NCBI GenBank assembly: GCA_964552395.1 | Contig: CAZKGM010000048.1 | Span: forward strand, 1 to 22,688 | Direction: 5' to 3' | Source: JAJDNH01 sp964552395 | Lineage (GTDB): Bacteria; Acidobacteriota; Thermoanaerobaculia; Thermoanaerobaculales; Sulfomarinibacteraceae | Length of the DNA: 22,688 bases | Shown: positions 15,289 through 22,149 of the stretch, piece by piece | Position numbering within the stretch: the first letter of the stretch is position 1 | Layout: each line of letters opens with the position of its first letter | Made by a program: the position numbers and the translations under genes | Notes under the pieces: generated by a model | Database searches by the model: none | What the model saw: the letters and a program-made list of their open reading frames with translations, nothing else | Told to the model about the DNA's origin: nothing

Positions 15289-16758
15289 ATGGAACAGCAA
15301 CCGGCCCTCGAGCAGCTCGGCGACATGGACCCGGAGGTCTTCCGGCGGCAGGCGCACGAAATGGTGGACTGGGTCGCGAGCTACCTGGCCGACGGCGGCA
15401 GGCAGTATCCGGTGCTGTCCCGGGTTACGCCCGGCGAGGTGGCCTCGAAGCTGCCCACAGCGGCGCCCGAGCACGGCGAGGACCCGGACGCCATCTGGCG
15501 CGACTTCGAGGACGTCATCCTGCCCGGCGTCACGCACTGGAACCACGCCGGCTTCATGGCCTACTTCGGGATCACCGGCTCGGCGCCGGGGATTCTCGGC
15601 GAGCTGCTGTCGGCCGCGCTCAACGTCAACGGCATGTTGTGGCGTACCTGCCCGTCCGCCACCGAGCTCGAGCTGGTGGTGCTGGGCTGGTTGCGAGAGG
15701 CCCTCGGCCTACCCGCAGGGCTGTTCGGCTTCCTCACCGACACCGCCTCGATCAGCTCGATGCTGGCGATCGCGGCAGCCCGGGAGGCTGCCGACCTCGA
15801 CGTCCGCACGCGTGGCATGTGCGGGCGAACAGACCTGCCACTGCTGCGCGTCTACTCCTCGGATCAGGCCCACTCCTCGATCGCCAAGGCATGCCTGGCC
15901 CTCGGCCTCGGGCTCGAAGGCTACCGGGCGATCCCCCATGACCCCGAGTTCCGGATGGACCTCGCGGCGCTCGAGGAGGCCGTGGCCGAGGACCGGGCGG
16001 CGGGCGTCAGGCCGCTGGCGGTGGCGGCGACCGTCGGCACGACGTCGACGACCTCGGTCGACCCGGTGGCGGCGGTCGCCGCCATCTGCGAGCGCGAGGG
16101 AATGTGGCTGCACGTTGACGCGGCCTACGCCGGCTCGGCCGCGATCTGCCCCGAGCACCGCTGGTGCCTCGACGGCTGCGAGCGGGCCGACAGCTTCGTC
16201 TTCAACCCCCACAAGTGGCTGTTCACGCCGATCGACGCTTCGGCGCTCTACACCCGCCATCCGGACACGTTCAAGCGGGCGTTCTCGCTGATTCCCGAGT
16301 ACCTGAAGACGCCGGTGACAGGCCAGGTAGTGGACCTCATGGACTACGGCGTTCAGCTCGGGCGGCGGTTCCGCGCCCTCAAGCTGTGGTGGGTGCTGCG
16401 CAGCTTCGGCCTCGAGGGAATCCGCGCGCGGCTACGTCACCACATCGAAATGGCGCGCGGTTTTGCGAGATGGGTGGACGCTCACCCGCGACTCAAGCGC
16501 ACCGCGCCGACGCCGTTCTCGGTGGTCTGCTTCCGGGCGGCCGGCGGCGCCGCCGGCGACGGGGAGGATGCCGACCGCTTCAACCTCGAGCTCATGGAGA
16601 GGATCAACGCCTCGGGCGAGGTGTACCTCTCGCACACCCGCCTCGAAGACCGCATCTCGCTGCGGGTCGCCATCGGCAACCTGCGGACGACGCCGGCTGA
16701 CGTGGACCGACTGAAGGGTCTCATCGACCGGGAGCTTGAGTGCCGCTCGGCGAGCTGA
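15289..16758 (+). CDS. PLP-dependent group II decarboxylase, aromatic-L-amino-acid decarboxylase type
   Basis: This is a 489-residue enzyme. The ATG at 15289 is preceded by AGGGAGG five bases away; the frame stays open upstream to 15157 without a ribosome site. Key residues: Lys309 in VFNPHKW should form the Schiff base with pyridoxal phosphate, His195 in DQAHSSIAKA should stack on the ring, and Asp277 in HVDAAYAG should pair with the pyridine nitrogen. The segment FLTDTASISSMLAIAAARE (148-166) takes the place of the phosphate-binding loop, in the form seen in bacterial aromatic amino acid decarboxylases. DYGVQLGRRFRALKLWWVLR (352-371) is a strong marker of that family. The expected product is an arylalkylamine such as tryptamine, tyramine or phenethylamine plus CO2; the exact substrate cannot be told. 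Its end overlaps the start of a PlsC-like acyltransferase by 19 bp. Confidence 0.9.
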   Translation: MEQQPALEQLGDMDPEVFRRQAHEMVDWVASYLADGGRQYPVLSRVTPGEVASKLPTAAPEHGEDPDAIWRDFEDVILPGVTHWNHAGFMAYFGITGSAPGILGELLSAALNVNGMLWRTCPSATELELVVLGWLREALGLPAGLFGFLTDTASISSMLAIAAAREAADLDVRTRGMCGRTDLPLLRVYSSDQAHSSIAKACLALGLGLEGYRAIPHDPEFRMDLAALEEAVAEDRAAGVRPLAVAATVGTTSTTSVDPVAAVAAICEREGMWLHVDAAYAGSAAICPEHRWCLDGCERADSFVFNPHKWLFTPIDASALYTRHPDTFKRAFSLIPEYLKTPVTGQVVDLMDYGVQLGRRFRALKLWWVLRSFGLEGIRARLRHHIEMARGFARWVDAHPRLKRTAPTPFSVVCFRAAGGAAGDGEDADRFNLELMERINASGEVYLSHTRLEDRISLRVAIGNLRTTPADVDRLKGLIDRELECRSAS

Positions 16759-17639
16759 AGACCCGGCTCAGCGTGGGCCGTGTGGCCCGCATCCTGCGCG
16801 GCTCCGCGGTGTGGACGGTCTTGTTCGCCTTCCTCCTCCTCATCAACCTCGGCCAGCTCGCGAGCCTGATCGTGCTGCCGTTCTCGCGCCCGGCCTTCCG
16901 CCGTTTCAACCGCTGGGCGGCCAACACCTGGTGGGGCGCCTGCGTCCTGACGGCTCGCCACCTCAACGGCACCCGCTTCGTCGTCACCGGCGACGACCTG
17001 CCACATGGCGAGAACGCGGTGGTGGTCTCCAACCACCAGCAGATGCCCGACATCACAACCATCATGGACCTCGCCCTCACCAAGGGCCGCCTGGGCGACC
17101 TCAAGTGGTTCGTCAAGGACGTCCTCAAGTGGGCGCCGGGAATCGGCTGGGGCATGCGCTTCCTCAGCTGCCCGTTCGTCAAGCGGAACTGGACCGCCGA
17201 CCGCGCCTCGGTCGAGCGCACCTTCCACGCCCTGGTCGCCGAGCGCCTGCCGATGTGGCTGGTCATCTTCGCGGAGGGCACGCGGGTGAGGCCGGCCAAG
17301 CTCCTGAAGAGCCGCGCCTACGCGCTGCGCGAGGGGCTGTACGCCGCCGAGCACGTGCTGCTGCCCCGCACCAAGGGCTTCGTCGCCGCCGTCGGCGTCC
17401 TGCGCGAACACGTGAGCGCGGTCTACGATCTCACCATCGGCTACGTCGACGGGGTGCCGACACTGGGCCAGTACATCACCGGTGCGGTGCGGTGCGTCCA
17501 CGTCCACATTCGCCGCTTCGCGATCGAGACCCTGCCGCGCGAGGAGGAAGCGCTCGCCCAGTGGCTGCGCGACCGCTTCGAGGAGAAGGACCGCCTGCTG
17601 GCGACCTTCTACGCGATCGGGGAGTTCGTGGCAGAGTAG
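16740..17639 (+). CDS. PlsC-family acyltransferase resembling AGPAT3/4-type lysophosphatidate acyltransferases
   Basis: This is a 299-residue membrane acyltransferase that starts at GTG 16740 inside the decarboxylase gene, with GGAG (16731-16734) five bases upstream. One membrane helix (about 24-46) leads to the acyltransferase domain: block I NHQQMPD (98-104, the HX4D catalytic pair His99/Asp104), then WFVKDVLKWAPGIGW and PFVKRNW, and block III FAEGTR (177-182). After this comes LLPRTKGFVAAVGVLREHV and AVYDLTIGY, a pattern I know best from eukaryotic AGPAT3/AGPAT4 and their Acyltransf_C region. The default role is 1-acylglycerol-3-phosphate acylation in phospholipid synthesis. The tight overlap with an amine-producing decarboxylase raises the alternative that it acylates another acceptor. 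It is followed by a 590-bp non-coding stretch. Confidence 0.88.
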   Translation: MPLGELKTRLSVGRVARILRGSAVWTVLFAFLLLINLGQLASLIVLPFSRPAFRRFNRWAANTWWGACVLTARHLNGTRFVVTGDDLPHGENAVVVSNHQQMPDITTIMDLALTKGRLGDLKWFVKDVLKWAPGIGWGMRFLSCPFVKRNWTADRASVERTFHALVAERLPMWLVIFAEGTRVRPAKLLKSRAYALREGLYAAEHVLLPRTKGFVAAVGVLREHVSAVYDLTIGYVDGVPTLGQYITGAVRCVHVHIRRFAIETLPREEEALAQWLRDRFEEKDRLLATFYAIGEFVAE

Positions 17640-18160
17640 CTGGCTGAGGACTTCTCGGGAACCCCGGCGCCCGGACGTCTGCTCTGCAGACGCCCGTCGT
17701 CGCCTGCCTCGGAGCGGGCGGCATGGGGAGGGTTCTCTGGGTCTCCGGCGGCCGCGCAGTCACGGTGTGACCGCACGCCTCGCGTTTCCGGCGGTCGCGA
17801 GGCCACGACAAGAGATCGCCGACTTCGTGGCGACCGCCGAAAGCCGCTCGGGCCGCCTCCTCCAATCGTGAGGCCGATACTCCCAACGCCAAGGGCCGTG
17901 GGAGCCCGGCGTCGGCATTCCCCTCCAAGCCTGGCTGGCTACTCTTCGCGCTCCAGGGGAATGCCGCGCCCGGCACGCCCGGAGAAGCGCACCATTCTCT
18001 GGAGCGCGCTGCGTCTGCGTTCTCCGGACGGACGGGGGAGCGTCTTGCGTTTCCCGTTTCCCGTTTCCCTGGGTGGGTGGGGGACTCCGTCACTTCATCA
18101 CTTCATCACTCCGTCACTCCGTCACCGCCTGGGCGGGGTCACGCCTGGGTTGCTCGACCG
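17640..18160. repeat. Long non-coding spacer with several dispersed repeats
   Basis: No gene is supported here. It holds a 58-bp element (17662-17719) repeated inverted at 22056-22113; a 27-bp motif (17731-17757) repeated at 19406-19432; and a 12-bp perfect inverted repeat CGGCATTCCCCT/AGGGGAATGCCG (17913-17924, 17955-17966). A 52-bp element at 17998-18049 is repeated directly at 18728-18779. It also has a 7-bp array CGTCTTG, CGTTTCC, CGTTTCC, CGTTTCC (18041-18068), a GGGTGGGTGGGGG box, and five 8-bp units CTCCGTCA/CTTCATCA (18085-18124). Confidence 0.65.
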
Positions 18161-18231
18161 GTTGAATGTTCTGCCCGAAGGGACTACGTTTGATAATTGG
18201 GGGTGCAGTTTTCACGCCAAGGGAGGTCACG

Positions 18232-18699
18232 TTGCGAACCGCTCTGTGGTCGCTCATGCTCGGCTCGGTCCTGCTCCTGGCGCTCGCGCTGTGGCTCGAG
18301 GGCAGACGGCACAACGAGGGCTGGGGCGGGCGGTACACCAAGATGTCGGCGCTGATCCTCGCCGGCGCGGCCGTGGGCACGGTCCTGGTGCTCTGGCCTC
18401 TGCACCTCACGATGTCGGCGTCGGCGAGCGACTCACTCTTCATCCCCGTGTCAGCGGTCTTCACGGCCCTGCTCGTACCGGACAGGCGCTTGGTCAAGAG
18501 CTGTCTCATTGTCGCCGCCGGCTGCGTGGCGTTGGCCCTTTTCTTCTACTGGCAGCGGCCCGTGAAGCCCGTGTCGAACGCCTTCTGGTGGAGCATGGGC
18601 GCGCCCGGGCCCTTGCTCGCCGCCGCGGTGTTCCTGGTGCTGTACGCCGCCGCGCGTTTCGTCATGCGGGGCACGGCTGGCGCCAGCAAGGAGACATAG
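18232..18699 (+). CDS. Small multi-pass membrane protein of unknown function
   Basis: I do not recognise this 155-residue protein. It starts at TTG 18232, five bases after GGAGG (18222-18226); an in-frame ATG at 18166 lacks a ribosome site. A GATAAT hexamer at 18192-18197 may be its -10. Four to five hydrophobic segments are visible: about 4-21, 37-56, 66-82, 90-106 and 125-143. Short charged loops (EGRRHNEGWGGRYTK, PDRRLVKS) separate some of them. It has no cysteine pair, no metal-binding motif and no charged residues in mid-membrane that would suggest a function. It stands alone in a repeat-rich region and is bracketed by the 52-bp direct repeats at 17998 and 18728. The good ribosome site and ordered hydrophobic pattern make it likely to be real. 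Confidence 0.65.
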   Translation: MRTALWSLMLGSVLLLALALWLEGRRHNEGWGGRYTKMSALILAGAAVGTVLVLWPLHLTMSASASDSLFIPVSAVFTALLVPDRRLVKSCLIVAAGCVALALFFYWQRPVKPVSNAFWWSMGAPGPLLAAAVFLVLYAAARFVMRGTAGASKET

Positions 18700-19462
18700 C
18701 CAACCACGGGCCCAGCGGGCAGCAGCCTCTAGAGCGCGCTGCGCCCTCGCTCTCCGGGTGGGTGGGGGCTCGTCTCGCGTCTAGCGTCTTGCGTCTTGCG
18801 CCCCCCCGGGCGGGCGGGGCCACTCCCCAGGAACGGTCCCGCGGCGGTGCGGGGACGGAGCGGAAGGAGGCGAGCGGCCATCCCGCCGCGGGCGGTGGGG
18901 GGACCGGGCGCAGGAGGCTTGGCCCGAGGTCCCCCGAGGGTAAGCCTCCGAGCACGGTCCCCACGGCGTTCCCGGCGGGTGCAGCCGCGAGCCGACGCGC
19001 CGGTCCGTTCCCGCTCCGCCGGCCCGCGCAGCGGGTTGCGGGCAACGCCCGCACGGGACACGCGATCACGCCACGCCTGTGCTAGCAGGATCGCGCAGGG
19101 CGTTCTCCTCGCGCCTCGCCGCCAGCGAGCGAGGAGTGCACTGACCTCGTGGTCGTGCCGACGAAGCGAGCGCAGCGGCGGGGCGCGAGAGGGCGTTCCT
19201 GCGCGATCCCTCCCCTATCAGTAGGGAGGGGGGCTCACTCACCACCCAGGACGCGGGAGGCAGATCCGAGCGGAGCGGCCCCTCGGGGCCGGAAGGCCGG
19301 CCCGAGGTCTTCCTCGAAGACGGACTGACGGACCCCGAGGGGTGCGGTCGCAGGCCGCGGATCTGCCGTGGCAGGGATCCCCGTAGTGGGGGGCGACCTG
19401 GGGACGGTTCTCTGGGCTTCCCGCGGCCGTGCGGGCGCAAGGCCGACCGCGGGTCTCGCGTC
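18700..19462. repeat. Large non-coding region of nested GC-rich inverted repeats
   Basis: This is the longest gene-free stretch in the window. It begins with the second copy of the 52-bp direct repeat (18728-18779) and a 7-bp array CGTCTCG, CGTCTAG, CGTCTTG, CGTCTTG (18771-18798). It then holds a series of stem-loops: GGAGGCTT/AAGCCTCC (18913-18920, 18942-18949), GGATCGCGCAGG/CCTGCGCGATCC (19088-19099, 19198-19209), GGCAGATCCG/CGGATCTGCC (19259-19268, 19358-19367) and CCCGCGG/CCGCGGG (19420-19426, 19447-19453). The open frames crossing it are not supported as genes. I looked for tRNA, RNase P, tmRNA and SRP signatures and saw none. It could contain a structured RNA or decayed palindromic elements. 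Confidence 0.6.
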
Positions 19463-20767
19463 CTACGTCTCGCTTTCCACCGTCGTCAGCCTCCGCGTCC
19501 ACAGGTTGAGCGCGACAACCAGTGACAGCAGCAGGGCGCCGCACGCCTGGTGCGCTGTCGCGGCCGAGACCGCAGCGACATCGGGGTTGCCCTGGACCGC
19601 CACGCCGCCGGTCGCGATCAGCGCGGCGACACCGAGTATGACCTGGATCGTGACCACCAGGACCAGCGCGTCCGACAGCTCTCCGAGCGGCCGGAACATG
19701 GCCAGCAGGCGCCGGCCGCGGACGCCGGCCGTGATGCCGAGTGCAAACACGACGACCGCCATCCCGACGTGGTACCAGAGCCCCCACGACAGGTGGCGCT
19801 GCAGCGCGCCCAGCACTAGCTGCACGAGCAGGGCGCCGAGAAGGAGTCCCAGCAACGTGCGGTCGGTCCGGGAAGCCGGCACGCTCGCGGCGGGGCCGGC
19901 GTTCTTCCAGAAGCGCGACACCACGACCGCCAAGGCCACCATGAGGGCGAGGAAGAGCTGCCCCGAGATTCCGTGCACGACCGCCAGCGTGAGGTCCGGA
20001 TGGGTCTGAGTGGGCGAGCTGCTCATGGTGAAATGACCGGTAACTCGCAGCCCCCCGAGAACCCCCTGCACGATGACGAACACGACCGCGACAGCCGCCA
20101 GGCGCTTCACCCAGCGCCGGGTTTCCACGCGCCAAAGCACGATGGCCAGCACCAGCGTCGTGAGGCCGACCAGCGAGCCGAACAGCCGGTGCGCATGCTC
20201 GTAGTAGATGCCGCCGGTCATGCGCGACAGTGGGTAGAGGAACATGTTGTAGCCGAAGGAGTCGGGCCAGTCGACGACCGCCAGCCCGGCCTCGTTGCTG
20301 GTTACCAGCCCGCCTGCGATCACCAGCAGGAAGGTCGCCGCCGCCGCCACCTTGGCCAGTAGCGCCGGCCAGTAGGGCTCCGCGCCGCGCCGGTGCTCTC
20401 CGAGTCGTCCGAGCAGGCCGCCGATGCCGCCGACCACCGCGCCCAGCAGCAGCGAGCCCGGGACCCACAGCAGCTCGGTCGGCGCGATGCGGTGCGAGTG
20501 CGTGGAGCTCAGCAGCGAGCCGAGGATCAGCATGTTGAGCGCGGATGACAGCAGCCCCACCAGCGCCCCAGCCTGCGGATGGTCAGGGACCAGCCGGCCG
20601 GCAGCGAAGCCGCCGCCGAGCAGGCACACCAGCATCGCGACGCCGATCAGCCAGCTCGGCGCCATCAGCGCCGGCAGCCTCCCGAAGTACGCCGCCCCCC
20701 ACGCCGCTACCGTCGTCGCGAAGCCGAGCGCGAGCACGTACGTCTTGCTGGTTGTCACTGTCGGCAA
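19463..20767 (-). CDS. ctaA: CtaA/Cox15-type heme A synthase with extra N-terminal membrane domain
   Basis: This is a polytopic protein of 434 residues from TTG 20767. The start is uncertain: GGAGG lies 11 bases before the TTG, while GTG 20791 has no ribosome site and GTG 20758 is too far from one. From about residue 138 it matches the Cox15/CtaA core: VIAGGLVTSNEAGLAVVDWP, then YYEHAHRLFGSLVG (His191/193), VVHGISGQLF (His265), LWYHVGMAV (His333) and TAHQACGALL (His406). These give the four helix histidines expected to bind the two hemes. The enzyme turns heme O into heme A for cytochrome oxidase. About 125 residues before the core contain three to four extra membrane helices, beyond the usual 300-350 residue length. 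No oxidase or heme O synthase gene adjoins it. A hairpin without a U-tract follows the stop. Confidence 0.88.
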   Translation of the reverse strand: MPTVTTSKTYVLALGFATTVAAWGAAYFGRLPALMAPSWLIGVAMLVCLLGGGFAAGRLVPDHPQAGALVGLLSSALNMLILGSLLSSTHSHRIAPTELLWVPGSLLLGAVVGGIGGLLGRLGEHRRGAEPYWPALLAKVAAAATFLLVIAGGLVTSNEAGLAVVDWPDSFGYNMFLYPLSRMTGGIYYEHAHRLFGSLVGLTTLVLAIVLWRVETRRWVKRLAAVAVVFVIVQGVLGGLRVTGHFTMSSSPTQTHPDLTLAVVHGISGQLFLALMVALAVVVSRFWKNAGPAASVPASRTDRTLLGLLLGALLVQLVLGALQRHLSWGLWYHVGMAVVVFALGITAGVRGRRLLAMFRPLGELSDALVLVVTIQVILGVAALIATGGVAVQGNPDVAAVSAATAHQACGALLLSLVVALNLWTRRLTTVESET

Positions 20768-20848
20768 GCCGCGTTCTCCCTCCGTCCCCACCGGTAGGCA
20801 TGGTAGCCGCGTCCTGCGCCGGCGTCGAGTCTATGGCACCATGTTGCC

Positions 20849-21718
20849 GTGAAACGTACACCTCTCGTCATCGTCGCTCTCCTGCTGGTTGTGGCCGCAG
20901 TGGCGCCGGCCGCAGAGCCCCAGCACACCTGCCTGTGGAGGGTCGACGGTCCGTCGAGCACCGTCTACCTGCTCGGCTCGCTGCACATGCTGACTCCCGA
21001 TGCCTACCCGCTGCCGGCCGTCATCGACAGGGCGTTCGCGTCAGCCGACACGGCCGTGTTCGAGGTTGACTTCGGGGAGGCCATGACCGCAGGGCTCGAG
21101 CTGCTCCAGCGAGGCTACCTGGGCGAGGGTCACCAGCTGCACGAGCTGCTACCCGCCGACCTCCAGGAGGCGCTCGCGGGCGCTCTCAAGCAGGTCGGCA
21201 TGTCACCCGACGAGGTCCAGACGATGAAGCCGTGGCTCTTGGCGATCACACTGTCGAACCTGGAGCTCCAACGAGCCGGCTACGACCCCTCCCGCGGCAT
21301 CGATCTGCACCTCTACAGCCGCGCAGTGAAGGACGGCAAGGCAGTGGCCGGCCTGGAGACGATCCAGCAGCAGATCGCCCTCCTTGACAGCTTCCCCGCC
21401 GGCGAGCAGGTCGAGCTGCTGCGACAAACCATGGCGGAGATGGACGAGATGGTCCCCGAGATCGAGAAGATCACGAAGATGTGGCGGACCGGTGACACCG
21501 CCGGTCTGAAGACCCTCCTGCTGACGACCTTCCGCGATGCGCCCAACGCGCTCGAACGGCTGGTATATGCCCGCAACCGGGCCTGGCTGCCGAAGGTCAT
21601 CGAGCTCACACGCGGCAACCGCAACGCGATCGTCGTCGTCGGCGCTCTCCACCTGGTCGGCGACAAGGGCCTGGTGTCGCTGCTGGCCGAGCACGGCTAT
21701 CACGTAGTGCAGGAGTAG
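20849..21718 (+). CDS. Secreted TraB/GumN-family (Tiki-like) protein
   Basis: This 289-residue protein has a Sec signal peptide (KRTPLVIVALLLVVAAVAPAA, cleavage near residue 22). The mature part is the TraB/GumN domain: CLWRVDGPSSTVYLLGSLHML with GSLH (43-46), Glu72 in VFEVDFGE, GIDLHL (150-155), GLE with Glu170, Arg243 in ARNRAW and the closing GALHLVG (265-271). The paired GxxH motifs and conserved glutamates are the proposed metal-dependent peptidase residues of the family, which includes animal Tiki. The bacterial role is poorly known. The GTG start at 20849 has no convincing ribosome site, and an ATG eight bases upstream closes after three codons, so translation may be leaderless or weak. 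It diverges from the ctaA gene. Confidence 0.9.
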   Translation: MKRTPLVIVALLLVVAAVAPAAEPQHTCLWRVDGPSSTVYLLGSLHMLTPDAYPLPAVIDRAFASADTAVFEVDFGEAMTAGLELLQRGYLGEGHQLHELLPADLQEALAGALKQVGMSPDEVQTMKPWLLAITLSNLELQRAGYDPSRGIDLHLYSRAVKDGKAVAGLETIQQQIALLDSFPAGEQVELLRQTMAEMDEMVPEIEKITKMWRTGDTAGLKTLLLTTFRDAPNALERLVYARNRAWLPKVIELTRGNRNAIVVVGALHLVGDKGLVSLLAEHGYHVVQE

Positions 21719-22149
21719 GGACCACCGCCCACCCGGGAGGTGAGCAGGTGAGGAAGCGAGAAGGTGAGGAGGTCCCGCCCACCCCGGCTATGACTCTGAC
21801 GGCCTGTGGAAAGCTGGCCCCCACCCGCCCCGCCTCCACCTTCCCACAGGCCTTGGAAAACCCTCCGGGTTTCCCACAAACTCACAGCCCCGACGACGAG
21901 ATCTCTTCCCACGAAAGAAACACCTCGGAGGGGTTGACTTCTTATAGAGGCAATGCGCGGGAAGGCCGACGGCCCGTGTGGCGACAGGGGCGATGGAGGC
22001 GCTTCGTCGCCTGCCCGGAGCGGGCTTCGAAATCGGTTCAGGGTCTGAGCCCGTTGCCCGCTCCGAGGCAGGTGACGACGGGCGTCTGCGGAGCAGGCGT
22101 CCGGGCGCCGGAGTTGCAGAGGAGGCTACAACAAGCCCCGCGCCTGCGA
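21719..22149. repeat. Structured non-coding spacer between TraB-family and threonine synthase genes
   Basis: No gene is visible. In order it holds: the box CACCCGGGAGG followed by four 8-bp units GAGGTGAG, CAGGTGAG, GAAGCGAG, AAGGTGAG (21737-21768); an inverted repeat GGCCTGTGGAAAG/CTTCCCACAGGCC with one mismatch (21801-21813, 21840-21852); a hairpin AAACCC/GGGTTT (21858-21872); and TTTCCCACA at 21870. Next comes a hairpin with 21-22 nt arms, 22005-22025 and 22056-22077 (CGTCGCCTGCC type, one bulge). Its right arm begins the 58-bp element that is repeated inverted at 17662-17719. Confidence 0.6.

Noticed and set aside
17868..19085. 405-codon plus-strand open frame
   Set aside because: It crosses repeat arrays and overlaps the better-supported membrane protein gene in another phase; its composition is that of translated repeats.
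18830..19380. Known structured RNAs (RNase P, tmRNA, SRP RNA, tRNA)
   Set aside because: None of their conserved core words or T-loop patterns are visible, so no class is assigned to these stem-loops.
19239..20468. 409-codon minus-strand open frame
   Set aside because: It overlaps the clear ctaA gene on the same strand in another phase and is glycine/arginine-rich without a pattern.
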